Shown in pieces: positions 54,513-64,000 of a stretch of DNA of 64,000 bases. Origin of the DNA: Marasmius tenuissimus. Lineage: Eukaryota > Basidiomycota > Agaricomycetes > Agaricales > Marasmiaceae. Below the pieces are notes generated by a model that was not told where the DNA came from, ran no database searches, and saw only the letters and a list, made by a program, of their open reading frames with translations. Numbering within the stretch: position 1 is the stretch's first letter; each line of letters starts with the position of its first letter. The position numbers and the translations under genes were made by a program. The DNA is taken from positions 1,612,001-1,676,000 of the forward strand of contig JAQOTA010000054.1 in assembly GCA_029532415.1 (NCBI GenBank), given 5' to 3'.

Positions 54513-57500
54513 ATGCTCTCCGACTCCGAAACAACCGACCCCTTCAGTGATACCGAGCCAGGTCCCTCGACATCCTCCTCGTCACTCAACCATTCGAAGG
54601 CAAACCCTCAAATCGACGCGTGTCATCGGTCAGTACGAATGTACAACGTGGAATTGCGCATAACTAATGCTTCTACTCCAAGTGTGCTACGTGAAGGTGC
54701 CGTTTGCACCTCGCTCAATGACTATTCGTACTCACATTTATTGTGCATTCTCAAGTTTTCGGTCACTCGAGCTACAAGGGCAAACAGAAGGAGATTGTTG
54801 AGGCTGCCGTCTATGGTGAGTAACCGAACCCTATACTTTATCCTACACTATTCATCGGATCGTTTTTAGGACACGATGTCTTTGTCCTGGCACCAACCGG
54901 TATGGGCAAGGCGAGTTGATTCTCAGTTCAATACCGCCATACGAAGGTCCTGAAGGAAGTCTTTGCCAGAGCTTATGCTTTCAAGTACCCGCTGCATCTG
55001 CCGTGGTGAGCAACGTTTCATGTACGCCTCCCGAGCTCCGAATATAACATCATCTTGTGTCAGAACGGGATGACTATCGTTGTTTCCCCTTTATTGGGTT
55101 CGTTTTACCACTATTAGCGACAAACATCTGTTTAACCAATCCTTATAGCACTCATGAAGAATCGTAATGGCGTCTTCTTTCACCCCTACACGGCGCTCAC
55201 TCCCGTTCCATCCAGAATTACAATCTCTTCGACAGAAAGGTGTTCCTGTGGTGTCACTCACCTCCGAGACACCTCAATACGAACGTCAAGAAGTACGACT
55301 CCCACGTTCTCGACTTGACTCCGCTTGACTGATGGGATAGATCATGCAAGGCTTGCAGTCAGGAGACCCTGAGTACAGATTACTCTACGGTGAGCTCTAG
55401 GGTATTCTTCAGCTCGACGTATGAGCTGATGGAGCTCTAGTTACGCCCGAGAAGATGGGCACTGGGGACTTCCTGAAGCAGTTACGCATTGTCTACAACA
55501 ATCAACGTCTGAACCGACTAGTAATTGATGAGGTATGCGACTCGCGAGTTAATTCAAGGTTGGCTCACCTACTGACTATCTGGACAGGCCCACTGCATTT
55601 CAGTACGTCGGCTTTCCTTAGGATTTGCTCATCCATGCCCAATAACGACCCCATCCAGGAATGGGGGCACGACTTCCGTGGCGATTATCGCAAGCTCGGG
55701 CTTTTTCGAGATCGGTTTCCTGGCGTGCCTATCATGGCACTCACTGCTACGGCGACGACCTCGCAAGTACTCTCCCTCCTGTGTATAAATGGCACGTTCT
55801 CATTCTATCCTAGTGTTCAGAACGACATTGTTCGCTCGTTACATATGGACGAGGACAATTTGTATAGGGCTACGCACCCTTTCAATCGAAGCAACCTTTT
55901 CTACGAGGTAAACATGGTTCTTCGTCCCGTTTGATGACACGATCTAATATGCCCGTAGGTACGATACGCGTCAAATCATGACCAAGTCAGCCAGATGGCG
56001 GAGATATGCGACTATATATGTACGCTTCACAGACGAAGGGGTAAACCCTCGTCGGGTATTATATATTGTCGAACGCGAGCAATGTGTAATGATCTCGCGG
56101 CATATCTGCGAGGCAAGGGGTTGAGCGTGAAGCCGTACCACAAGGGGATCCCGTACGTTCTTGATTCCGCCTTGTTGTGCAATATGGAGGGTTTATCCTA
56201 CTGTCACGATTAGTGCATCGACCTTGGATAAAACGCTGGCAGAGTGGACACGACCTGGAGGGTCAGAGGAAGGCGGTATCGACGCAGTATGTTTCTCTTT
56301 CATTGAGCTCATGGCACACGAGCGTGAACACGATCTTTGCATAGGTGGTGGCAACTATCGCCTTCGGGTTAGGTATAGATAAGGGAGACGTTCGGTCGGA
56401 TTTTCGTCCTCCGTTCCCTTTCAGAGAAAGTTAACTGTCAAATGACTCCCGTTACTAGGTACATCATACATTACGATCTACCGAAAAGCTTCGAGGGTAA
56501 GTCGCTTTGTCGGCGAGTTGCTATCTCTCAGAGACCTGACGCGCTAGTGTTCAACAGGCTACTATCAAGAGACAGGTAAAGTAGGATCCGCGCTGCACTT
56601 GAGACCTTTGCTCACGCTGCGACCCCCAGGGCGAGCCGGTAGGAATGGCGCGGTATGCCCCACTTTTCGTCACAACATCCGCACCCTGAGATTGTTTCTA
56701 TAGGTGGCAAAATGCGTGTTGTACTACTGTGAGTTCATCTGTTCCCAAACCCTTTCATACAAACTTAGTCTTTCTTGTCAACTCAGCTCGCGAGGACGTC
56801 ATGCAAGTCCGACGTTGGGTTTCCGACTCCCACTCCAGGCGAATGGAATCCGTTCAATTGAATGATCCTCCACCAAGTCAACGGTGTTTTTCCAGCCTCT
56901 CGGAGGTAAGAAACTGTCACTGTAATCGAGTCCTGTTATCTTGCGTGCTGACAGCCGATGCAGCTGGTGAGCTTTGCTGAGAACACCAACGTTTGTCGCC
57001 ACATCGTACGTACCTCGCCCCGCCCCCTCTCTGGCAGCTCGTAACCGTCGTTTTTCAGAGCATTTGCCGCTATTTCGGCGAGACCATCAACGCAAACGAT
57101 CCAGAAGTGGTGAAAAGCTACTGCGACATGATGTGTGATGTGAGGCACTTCCGTCGACTTCAATGTATAATCCTAATTTGATTGTGTAGGTTTGCAAGTA
57201 CCCAGACCGAACGAGGAAACGAAAACAAGCATTGTCTTCGGAAGAATACGCGAGCAGTCAAGTATTCAATGTATCTTCCTACGCTGACAACGACGATGAA
57301 AACGGTCCCGCCGAGACTCGACGTGCAGCGGGGAAGACCGGATGGGGAAATATATCTCGAAGCGGAAGTTTGACGAATCTCAATGGGAAGACGGCTTCAA
57401 GGTCATCGTCGACCATGAATCCAAAAAGGCCTGCCAATGATGCTCATGGCAAACCAGGAAGTGACCCGAAGAGAGCCAAAGTTCAGGAGTTTGCGCCTCC

Positions 57501-58304
57501 CTTGGGTACGTCCACTTCACTAATCTCTATCGATATCGAGGGGCTGGAAATTTTGTGCAGTTACCAAACCATTCAGTTCAGCTCCCGGTCTGAAGAAGCC
57601 ATTCAAATCTCCGTTTCTCCAAGCCCCGCTGGAGAAGAGCTCCACAGTCAACAGGCCTCAACACACAGCCAAATCAGCACCAGTACTGGATCGCCCTCCG
57701 GTAGAGGCGTTTGCCACGGAAGTCAAGAAGGCGCGAAGTTCATCTCCCGTAGAGGATAATCTCGCCACCGCTGATAGCGACCCGGCACAACTCCCTCTGA
57801 CCCAAGTTGACCTTGAGGACAAGGTATCGACGAAAGTTCCTGTTTGCAACGATTTCTTTTGGCGTTTTGTTACTGTTCTGACCTTCGTTTCAACAGGTCG
57901 ACTTGAGGCGGAAAAGCCTGGATGCTATTCGGCGTGCGCTACACACGTCCTTTTCGCACCACCCTTCACTTTGGGGTTGGTTCCGTTCCAGCAAACCTCA
58001 CGACGATAGCAAGGCGTGCGTTCTCTTGTCTTCCAAGAACCTACAATCACTTACCGTTGACCACTCCAGGGCGGATTTCTTTGCTAGCGTCGCACGAGAT
58101 CTTGAGTATCTCGCTTTAACGTTTTGCTCGACAGCTGAAGGGTATGAAGAACGCGTGAAGACTAAGTGCTACGCTACCAACCATCTGGCGGAGATGATAG
58201 ACGCTGGGAAGGATCCGACGAAGGATGAGGATGTTTCGGAGATTGTTCAAAGTGTAAAGGTCGTTTTGCAAGGACGTGTATTCAGACTACTGCTCTCATC
58301 TTGA
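54513..58304 (+). CDS. RecQ-family DNA helicase
   Basis: ATP-driven 3'-5' DNA helicase for genome maintenance. I read about 27 exons and roughly 780 aa. Helicase motifs appear in order: I APTGMGK|S (split by a GC-AG intron at 54911-54969), II DE|AH (split by an intron), III TATAT, IV IIYCRT, V VATIAFGLGIDKGDV, VI YYQETGRAGRNG. The RecQ-Ct zinc site follows (CRHISICRYFGE, then YCDMMCDVCKYP). The N-terminus is a short acidic Ser-rich stretch of about 40 residues; beyond the zinc site is a Ser/Pro/Lys-rich region and a final helical domain (RRKSLDAIRRALHTSF, VARDLEYLAL). No HRDC domain recognised. It is nearest to short RecQ1/RecQ5-like forms. The 54-base intron before ADFFASV is in frame and inferred; the last exon end is less certain. 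Confidence 0.88.
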
Positions 58305-58620
58305 TACCATAGTAATACGATTAGACTGGGTGGATCTCGTCACGAATCCTCAGGCCTCAGGAGTAAGTGAGGCCGTCCATACATAGCCTATTCTTGCAGG
58401 CTGCCTGCAAAGTACCCTGACCTTCCCCGTCTTTCCCCATCTAACTTGTTCGAATGATGACCTCAGAACATACTCGATGTTCGTGAGATTTTGAGGGTGG
58501 AGGGCAAATGAAAACTTCAGCTTGCACATTACACGATGTCGTCTATTCCAGGCATGTTCTACATATATAACTTCTATAAATGTCTGTGGTCCCCATACCT
58601 CAACGAGAACTCATCATGAA
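58305..58620. other. Convergent 3' spacer, 316 bases
   Basis: Lies between RecQ and the DUF3605 gene. No gene seen; the RecQ gene could extend a little into it if the final exon is mis-joined. Confidence 0.4.
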
Positions 58621-59656
58621 TCACGCCGTTTTCCTCCTCGCGAACACATGTATATGAGCAAGATCGGGGATACTTTGAAGGCGCTGCACGTATCCAAGTC
58701 GACCATGATCAGACCATTCAACGGTTTGGCAAGATGTAAGATAGTACTCACAGGTGGATTGACAAACCACGCAGTCTCCCATTCGTCCTCGTTCCACCTC
58801 TTGCGAATAAACTCGTTCACCTCCACGCCAGCCTTCCGGACCAGTTCCTCTTCCTCCTCTGTCCCTTTCTGTGAAACAATCATCTTGTCCTCAGTTATTC
58901 CCCATTCTGAGAGGGCAGGGAGACATGAAGGTAGTCCTGATGGCGATGGCGGAGGCGATGAATTTCCTGTGAACCCCCATATTCCATCTTGACTGATACG
59001 GGGCGCAATCGATGGAGGAACGAGGTCCTGATGATATATGGGTACTTTGGTCCAGATTAACGTGTGCTCAATTTCCACAGGTACTAGTTGATGAGATATG
59101 TCAACATTGGAATGTTCTAAGGGTGCTACTCTTACCAGAATAAGGCCAATCGTTCTGAATGATGCTGATGTATTCCGATGGTACGTCTCGCGTGAAATAG
59201 GGCGGAGGGCCAGACGCTGAAGACTTTGAAGGTGTAGCCGGATCGATAACAACTTCTTCGCGAAGGGAAGAGGGAAGGATCGACAGAGTATCTGGCTTGC
59301 CCCATTGCAAGCGATGCTTCAGTAGGTAGTTTACTGAACGAAGCGATCAGTACCAATGGGGGATTAGAATTTACCAGCCCAACACGCACCTAAACTCCCG
59401 TATTGTTCCCTGATTCCAGCGCTCCAGGTATTGTAGCGCTGCTGTAGCTTCTTATCCCGTTTGAGTAGACCAAGATCCCTTATTCAGCATTTTCAGCATA
59501 AGCATAATTCCCTCGACAGCACAGCTCGTCATACCCCGAATTAACGAAGGTTTTCAATTGATTCCAGGTAAATTTTGCTGGATAATGCACAAGCAGCTCT
59601 TCTCGAGAAGGAAGGCCAGTGCCGAGCGGTACGTCTGTGGTGTTGGGTATAGTCAT
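58621..59656 (-). CDS. DUF3605 protein (N-acetylglucosamine-induced protein 1-like)
   Basis: Five exons: 59656-59535, 59478-59390, 59333-59136, 59083-58752, 58683-58621; 267 aa. The DUF3605 layout is clear: FTWNQLKTFVNSGDLGLLKR, YNTWSAGIREQYGSLVNYLL, W near GKPD, then YISIIQNDWPY, HTLIWTKVPI, WFVNPPRLQSIPDLAHIHVFAR. The family occurs widely in fungi and includes Candida Ngi1, induced by GlcNAc; biochemical role unknown. No signal peptide or membrane helix. All intron phases close (52-68 bases). Confidence 0.85.
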
Positions 59657-60115
59657 GGTGAGAGTAGAAGAGTAACCAGAGAGTAACACGCTAATTCGCA
59701 TATACAAATTAAATAACCCATGATTCCCTGTCTGGCGATCATCGAGTGAGGGACGATTTGATAGTAATGTACACTCTTTTCAATCGCTAAGAGCTACAAG
59801 ATATCTATGATAACCTGCCATGGAAGATTGCTGAGCTACTATGCGTGAGGAAAGTGCAGCAGCCAGCTCCGACTCGAGGCCATTAAACCGCCATGTACTG
59901 CGATGCCAAAAATCCCTTCCCTTCCTCACTAGTACCAACCCCTTCAAGCTGGGGTTCTAGCCTCTGACGAATCCCGAGCTACTGCCAGTCCGGTGGCTCT
60001 CTCCCAGTGATCCCTCGATCTGAATGGCGGGACTCCGAGGGAGGTGGAAATCCATGAAGCGTTAGACCCTAGCTACCGTTTCCGAGGTAACGACGATTCC
60101 TCAAGTCCTCACGGT
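59657..60115. other. Intergenic, 459 bases
   Basis: Promoter of the DUF3605 gene and 3' flank of the PPCDC gene, both minus strand. No gene seen. Confidence 0.4.
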
Positions 60116-60964
60116 TCATTCATGTTCGTTGCCTTTCTGATGTAAGTTGAACCTCTCAACCACGATGTTGACGATATCTCTCCACTCGGTCATTGCACCT
60201 AGGCCTGATGGATGTAGTCACGGAATTAGCCAACTGATTGAAGGAATTGTCCGCTGCGACGCACCCACATCCCCGCAAGCAAGCCCTTTGCCAATAGGCC
60301 CTACCACTTCGTAGCGAATGACCTCCCGGATGACTTTGAGATGCTGAGCCGTCAAAGGATGTTCGTACATGAGAGTATTCATCGCTGGAAAGACATAAGT
60401 AGGTGTCGTCGGCGAGAGCGCCCTGAGCAACGATGTCTGTCGTAAGATTGAGTTACAATTGCAACCCTGGTTCTTCACACTCACCACCAAGTTATCACAA
60501 ATTCCTCCAGCTATTTTTGCCAGCGTATTGGCAGAACATGGGGCTATCAAAACGGTATCCGCCCACCGCCGCAGTTCGATGTGCAAGATAGGGTCCCCGA
60601 TCTTGAACTCTCCCTGTGTCAGGGATCAGAAACTTGCAGCGGCATTTCTCGGGAAAGAAATCCAAACCGTCCACTCATTTCGATCCGTCCAAAGTCTCGC
60701 GCCGGCTTTCACAATGTCAGCGGGTTCGTAAAAGGCTAATGAAGGCTCTGTCGCGGCGACTTCAACCTTCACTCTGTCGTACTGCCTCGTGTGTCGCCAC
60801 CGTCAATTCCGGAGGGCCACAAATGAATGCAATCGCTGGCTCACCTTAAGCAACTCCTGCACGATGAGAGGTGCTTTCACAGAAGCTACACTACCTGTGG
60901 TGATCAGCAGGACATGCGTGTAGCCTTCAGTGCGTTCCTTAGAGGCAATGAAATGATAGTCCAT
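60116..60964 (-). CDS. Phosphopantothenoylcysteine decarboxylase (coenzyme A synthesis)
   Basis: Flavin-dependent decarboxylation of phosphopantothenoylcysteine to phosphopantetheine, third step from pantothenate to CoA. Five exons: 60964-60845, 60781-60668, 60613-60485, 60436-60265, 60204-60116; 207 aa, the compact length of the enzyme. Family residues: VLLITTGSVASVKAP (FMN phosphate loop), catalytic His in LHIELRRWAD, IAPCSANTLAKIAGGICDNL, the substrate clamp PAMNTLMYEHP, and the active-site Cys in GLACGDVGLGAM. All are present, so it should be catalytic, unlike Hal3-type inhibitory subunits. Divergent from the cupredoxin-like gene. Confidence 0.93.
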
Positions 60965-61297
60965 TGCGGGTTGAACGTTGATCACGAAGGTCTGAATCAG
61001 ATTTACAAGTTTGGCTCGGCAGAATAGAGAACCCGGAATGGTGATCCGGAGTTTCAGCCGCATGGGGATCTCCGGTATGGTATTTAAAGCGCTGGCCGAC
61101 AGTCTTGCCCGACCCTTTGCCCCTCGCCTCTCCACCTTTGTTCCCTTTCTTCTTTCAGAGCTGCGTGAGTCCAGTTCTCCCTTCCCTTCGCTCTCGTTTG
61201 CTCACCTCTTTTTTTTTCCCCAGGCTCTTCCACTTTCGAAGTACTAGTTGCTGTCGTTTTTCAACTTCACCCTCTCTTCAAGTTATAGTTGTCAATC
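60965..61297. promoter_or_regulatory. Divergent promoter PPCDC/cupredoxin-like gene
   Basis: 333 bases. Plus side holds TATTTAAA at 61081-61088 and long CT-rich stretches, typical of strongly expressed fungal genes. A likely 5'-leader intron is at 61165-61223. Confidence 0.5.
61165..61223 (+). other. Probable intron in the 5' leader of the cupredoxin-like gene
   Basis: GTGAGT donor, TTTGCTCACC branch-like sequence, long T-run and CAG acceptor; 59 bases, the local intron size. It lies between the TATA-like element and the ATG. Not provable without transcripts. Confidence 0.4.
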
Positions 61298-62212
61298 ATG
61301 CGCTTCTTTGCTCTTGCCGCTGCTCTCGCTTCTGCTTCCTCTGTCGCTGCTGAGACGTTCACCGTCATTGTTGGCGGTAACAGCTCTCTGACATACAGCC
61401 CAACATCGTACGTTCAGCGTCCTGCCTTGGATCGATATACCGACTAAGAGCTTCTTCAGGGTCAACGCCAAGGTTGGAGACACCATCCAGTTCCAATTGT
61501 GAGTGGCTCAGTGGACCGCAATGAAAGATCACGCAACTAAATTTGATTCCAGTGTCTCCAAGAACCACGTACGGGTCCCTCCAGGTTCTGCATACCAAAC
61601 AAATACTGATCGTTTTCATCTCATCAGACCGTAACCCAGTCGACATTCGCCAAGCCATGTGAAAGAATGTATGTTACGATCTGTGCCTCCTTTTTTACGT
61701 GTTCGTCCGGTTAACCCCCTATGCTCAGGTCCACCCCTACGCAAGGCATCGACTCGGGTTATTTACCTGTGCCCGCCAACGCCACCGAGTTCCCCGTTTG
61801 GAGTTTCTCATTGAACAATGACTCTGCACCTCTCTGGTTCTATTGTGCACAGGAACCGTATGTACCATTGATGTTTTCACTCTATCTGAATACCCCCTGA
61901 CTCTGACTTCATCATAGTCACTGCTCGAAGGGAATGGTCTTCGCCGTCAACCCCACCGCTGACAAGTCATTCGAGGCGTTCCAACAAACCGCGATGGGCA
62001 GCGCTGCTCCCGCCGGTGGTGCAAGTGGTGCAAGCGGAAGCGTAACACCTACCAGTGGAGGTGCCACACCCACTGGTTCCGCTCAAACCAACTCCTCAGC
62101 AACTAACCAAGGACAGACAACAGGCAATGGTGGCAATGGTGCAGGATCTCTTACGATGAACACAGCTGGGCTTGTGTCCGTCGCTGGACTCGTCGCTGGT
62201 CTTCTGCTCTAG
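61298..62212 (+). CDS. Secreted GPI-anchored cupredoxin-like Ser/Thr-rich protein
   Basis: Six exons: 61298-61407, 61460-61498, 61553-61568 (16 bases), 61628-61668, 61729-61857, 61918-62212; 209 aa. Signal peptide (FFALAAALASASSVAA) then a plastocyanin-like domain: ETFTVIVGG, VNAKVGDTIQFQF, NHTVTQSTFAKPCE, a WSFSLNND strand and FYCAQEPHCSKGMVFAVNP. His in NHTV, the Cys in FYC and His in PHC fit a type 1 copper site or its relic; Met in KGMV completes the set. A Gly/Ser/Thr-rich linker and a hydrophobic tail end (GLVSVAGLVAGLLL) indicate a GPI signal. Cell-wall location likely; copper binding inferred. Confidence 0.88.
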
Positions 62213-64000
62213 GGTACATGGATGAGTTTCGCTTCGTTCTAGTCGGACTTGTTTACGACGTGGTGTATCGTCCCCTGTTCAGTTAATCAGATACGACATC
62301 CTTTTTCTCTTCCCCTATCTCGATGTGATTGAACCGTCAATCGCGATGACTTTCACTGGTCTAGCGCTCGGACCATGCAGTGCGTTCATTTTATAGCTCA
62401 TCACCCTGGTCCTGCCACGCTGAGGTAGCAGAATTATGCGCTACGCCATCAGGGGTTTTGCAGTAGTGTACTGCCCTTCTTGGAATTGTGTAACGCTAGG
62501 ATCCCTCAGCGGGCTTCCGAGATTCACGCATCCTGGGGCGGTTATTTGGAATACAGCCAACAATGAAACCCTAGCATAATTCGCACGACCCCCACCTTCA
62601 CTGATCTGTTTATAACCAAACAGAGACGCGTGGCCAACTCAATGGTAATCGCGTGGCGAATTCTGCGACTTACAATATTTACGACGTCCCAACGACATTT
62701 AACCACAACCATCGCGACCAAAAGGCTGCAAATCCATCTTGAAGCTATAGAGCAACATTATCTCAGTACTCCTGACTGCGAGAGGCATGTATGGTGCGTA
62801 GGTACTGGTATTTTGGCCATGTGCGGTTGTTTGGAACTAAACAGATCAATGAAGGTGGGGGTCGTGCGAATTATGCGGCTCGGGTTTCATTAATCATTGT
62901 CAGCTGTAATGGAACCGGTTGTACACAGAGCAACTTGGGCGGGGGACGGATCTCGTATTCGCGAAAAAGGGGCGCGACTTTTTGTTGCACCTTCAGCATT
63001 CTGCTCACAGCTGCCTCCATCTTATTCGAATAAGCCACTTGCTATTGAGCAGAGTTGCGGCTCAATTCCCTGAAGAGGTAAAGTTGGACGAGGGAGACTC
63101 GCCATACGTTGGCCTCCGCATTCCGGCCACAACGGATTCAGAACGGTGCATTTCTCTGGGAGCTCTGTCCAAGGGAACATAAAGGAACCCATTGCTTCCT
63201 TTGTTCATGATCTGTACCTATGTCTGCTCGACAACGCTACTTTGCCCATGCGTCCGGAAGACAGTTAGAAAGTAGTACTCCTACTTTCAAGTTTGGACTT
63301 AGAATAGCTTGGAATACCCCACATCTTCCTCCTCCCGGCGATGCAAGCGTCAATCGTGCCACTGATGCCAATAGATTTGCGAAGGCTATGTTCCGGCGCC
63401 AAATTGTGCGCTCCTTGAGCTTTTACAGTCATTGCGATATGCAAGGTCAATTCTTCTAAGCTCTCCTATCCACCCTAGCTGCGGCCTTCAGGTAAGCGGT
63501 GGCTCAACAGGTCCAGGAATGCGTGGCAGTGTAGGCCCGGTCCGGGCTGTCGTCCCAGTCCGAGTCCCTCGATGAGCCTCCAAAGTTACGGAGGAAGATT
63601 TGACACTGCCCGGACGGTTACATACCAAACAAGTCCGACTTGTGAGTGGAACTCTGGGGGGTGCGAGATGAGACTTAATTCCAGCCCACGTACATAATGC
63701 TCATGAGATTATCGATGCCGACAACTCGGTCTGCGTGAGAAGTGGAGTGGGCTGTTAATTAAGTCGACTTGCTATGAGGTGGTCGCTAATTGTTGCTGTA
63801 TACACTTACTAAAAACGTTATCATTAGCTTGACAACCATCGCTCTGGAGATTTGAGGAGTATTTCGAAGTTGCTGCGGGTAACCGTCCCACAGGCCACCT
63901 CCGAGTTTCAACGAGGAGGAGGGGGTCACTTGGACGTCGTGCTAAGTCCTTGGCCACTTAGCCTTCACCCAATTGCTAGGTGGATGTTCTCTCTCTAACA
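62213..64000. other. Right-hand region without recognised gene
   Basis: 1.8 kb with only short overlapping frames (largest 88 codons). None links by splice sites into a known family. I looked for transposase or reverse transcriptase motifs and terminal repeats and saw none. It may be 3' flank plus an upstream region of a gene outside the window. Confidence 0.4.

Noticed and set aside
62213..64000. Possible transposon or gene at the right edge
   Set aside because: No transposase, reverse transcriptase, terminal repeat or spliceable exon chain could be supported.
1..64000. CRISPR arrays, bacterial operons, rRNA or tRNA genes
   Set aside because: No regular spaced repeats, Shine-Dalgarno-linked gene strings or clover-leaf genes were recognised; the spliceosomal introns show a eukaryote. 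Small RNA genes could be missed by eye.

Overview
The window looks like a basidiomycete nuclear chromosome, most likely from a mushroom-forming Agaricomycete. Coding genes are packed on both strands. Almost all are split by short introns of about 45-70 bases (GT-AG, with two GC-AG cases). Exons as short as 12-20 bases are common, and the protein families present are fungal (Egt1 fusion, CreA, DUF3605, SYLF, spherulin 4). I rebuilt exon chains by hand from splice signals, reading-frame phase and family conservation; they are models, not transcript-supported facts.

Layout. 1-1720: CreA/Mig1-type zinc-finger repressor (minus strand, running off the left edge) with a 2.4 kb upstream region. 4.2-7.4 kb: Egt1 ergothioneine synthase. 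8.1-9.6 kb: DHHC palmitoyltransferase. 10.0-14.2 kb: a divergent pair, acyl-CoA oxidase and acyl-CoA thioesterase, both ending in the peroxisomal tripeptide AKL. 14.3-20 kb: PEP-mutase/isocitrate-lyase-like enzyme, membrane nucleotide pyrophosphatase/phosphodiesterase and a SYLF-domain protein. 20.3-21.2 kb: a coiled-coil protein of unknown role. 21.4-27.8 kb: a cluster of four paralogous short-chain dehydrogenases (SDRs) with shared promoter palindromes, a duplicated spacer and a gene remnant. 28.1-44.0 kb: the giant midasin gene MDN1, divergent from a homeodomain-like gene. 46.1-49.8 kb: two inverted, convergent copies of an unusual SDR-like gene flanking a multi-microexon mitochondrial-type gene. 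50.1-62.2 kb: spherulin-4-like secreted protein, RanGAP, a possible SAC3-type protein, RecQ helicase, DUF3605 protein, phosphopantothenoylcysteine decarboxylase and a GPI-anchored cupredoxin-like protein. 62.2-64 kb: no recognisable gene.

How it fits together. Many neighbours are divergent pairs sharing short promoters (oxidase/thioesterase, MDN1/homeodomain, SAC3-like/RecQ, PPCDC/cupredoxin). The oxidase-thioesterase pair is a plausible peroxisomal beta-oxidation module. The SDR cluster is the most dynamic region: intact genes, a truncated relative, a promoter insertion and conserved palindromic sites suggest recent duplication with co-regulation. In the second duplicated family one copy has lost a splice acceptor that its sister keeps. 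No tRNA, rRNA, CRISPR array or intact transposon was recognised.
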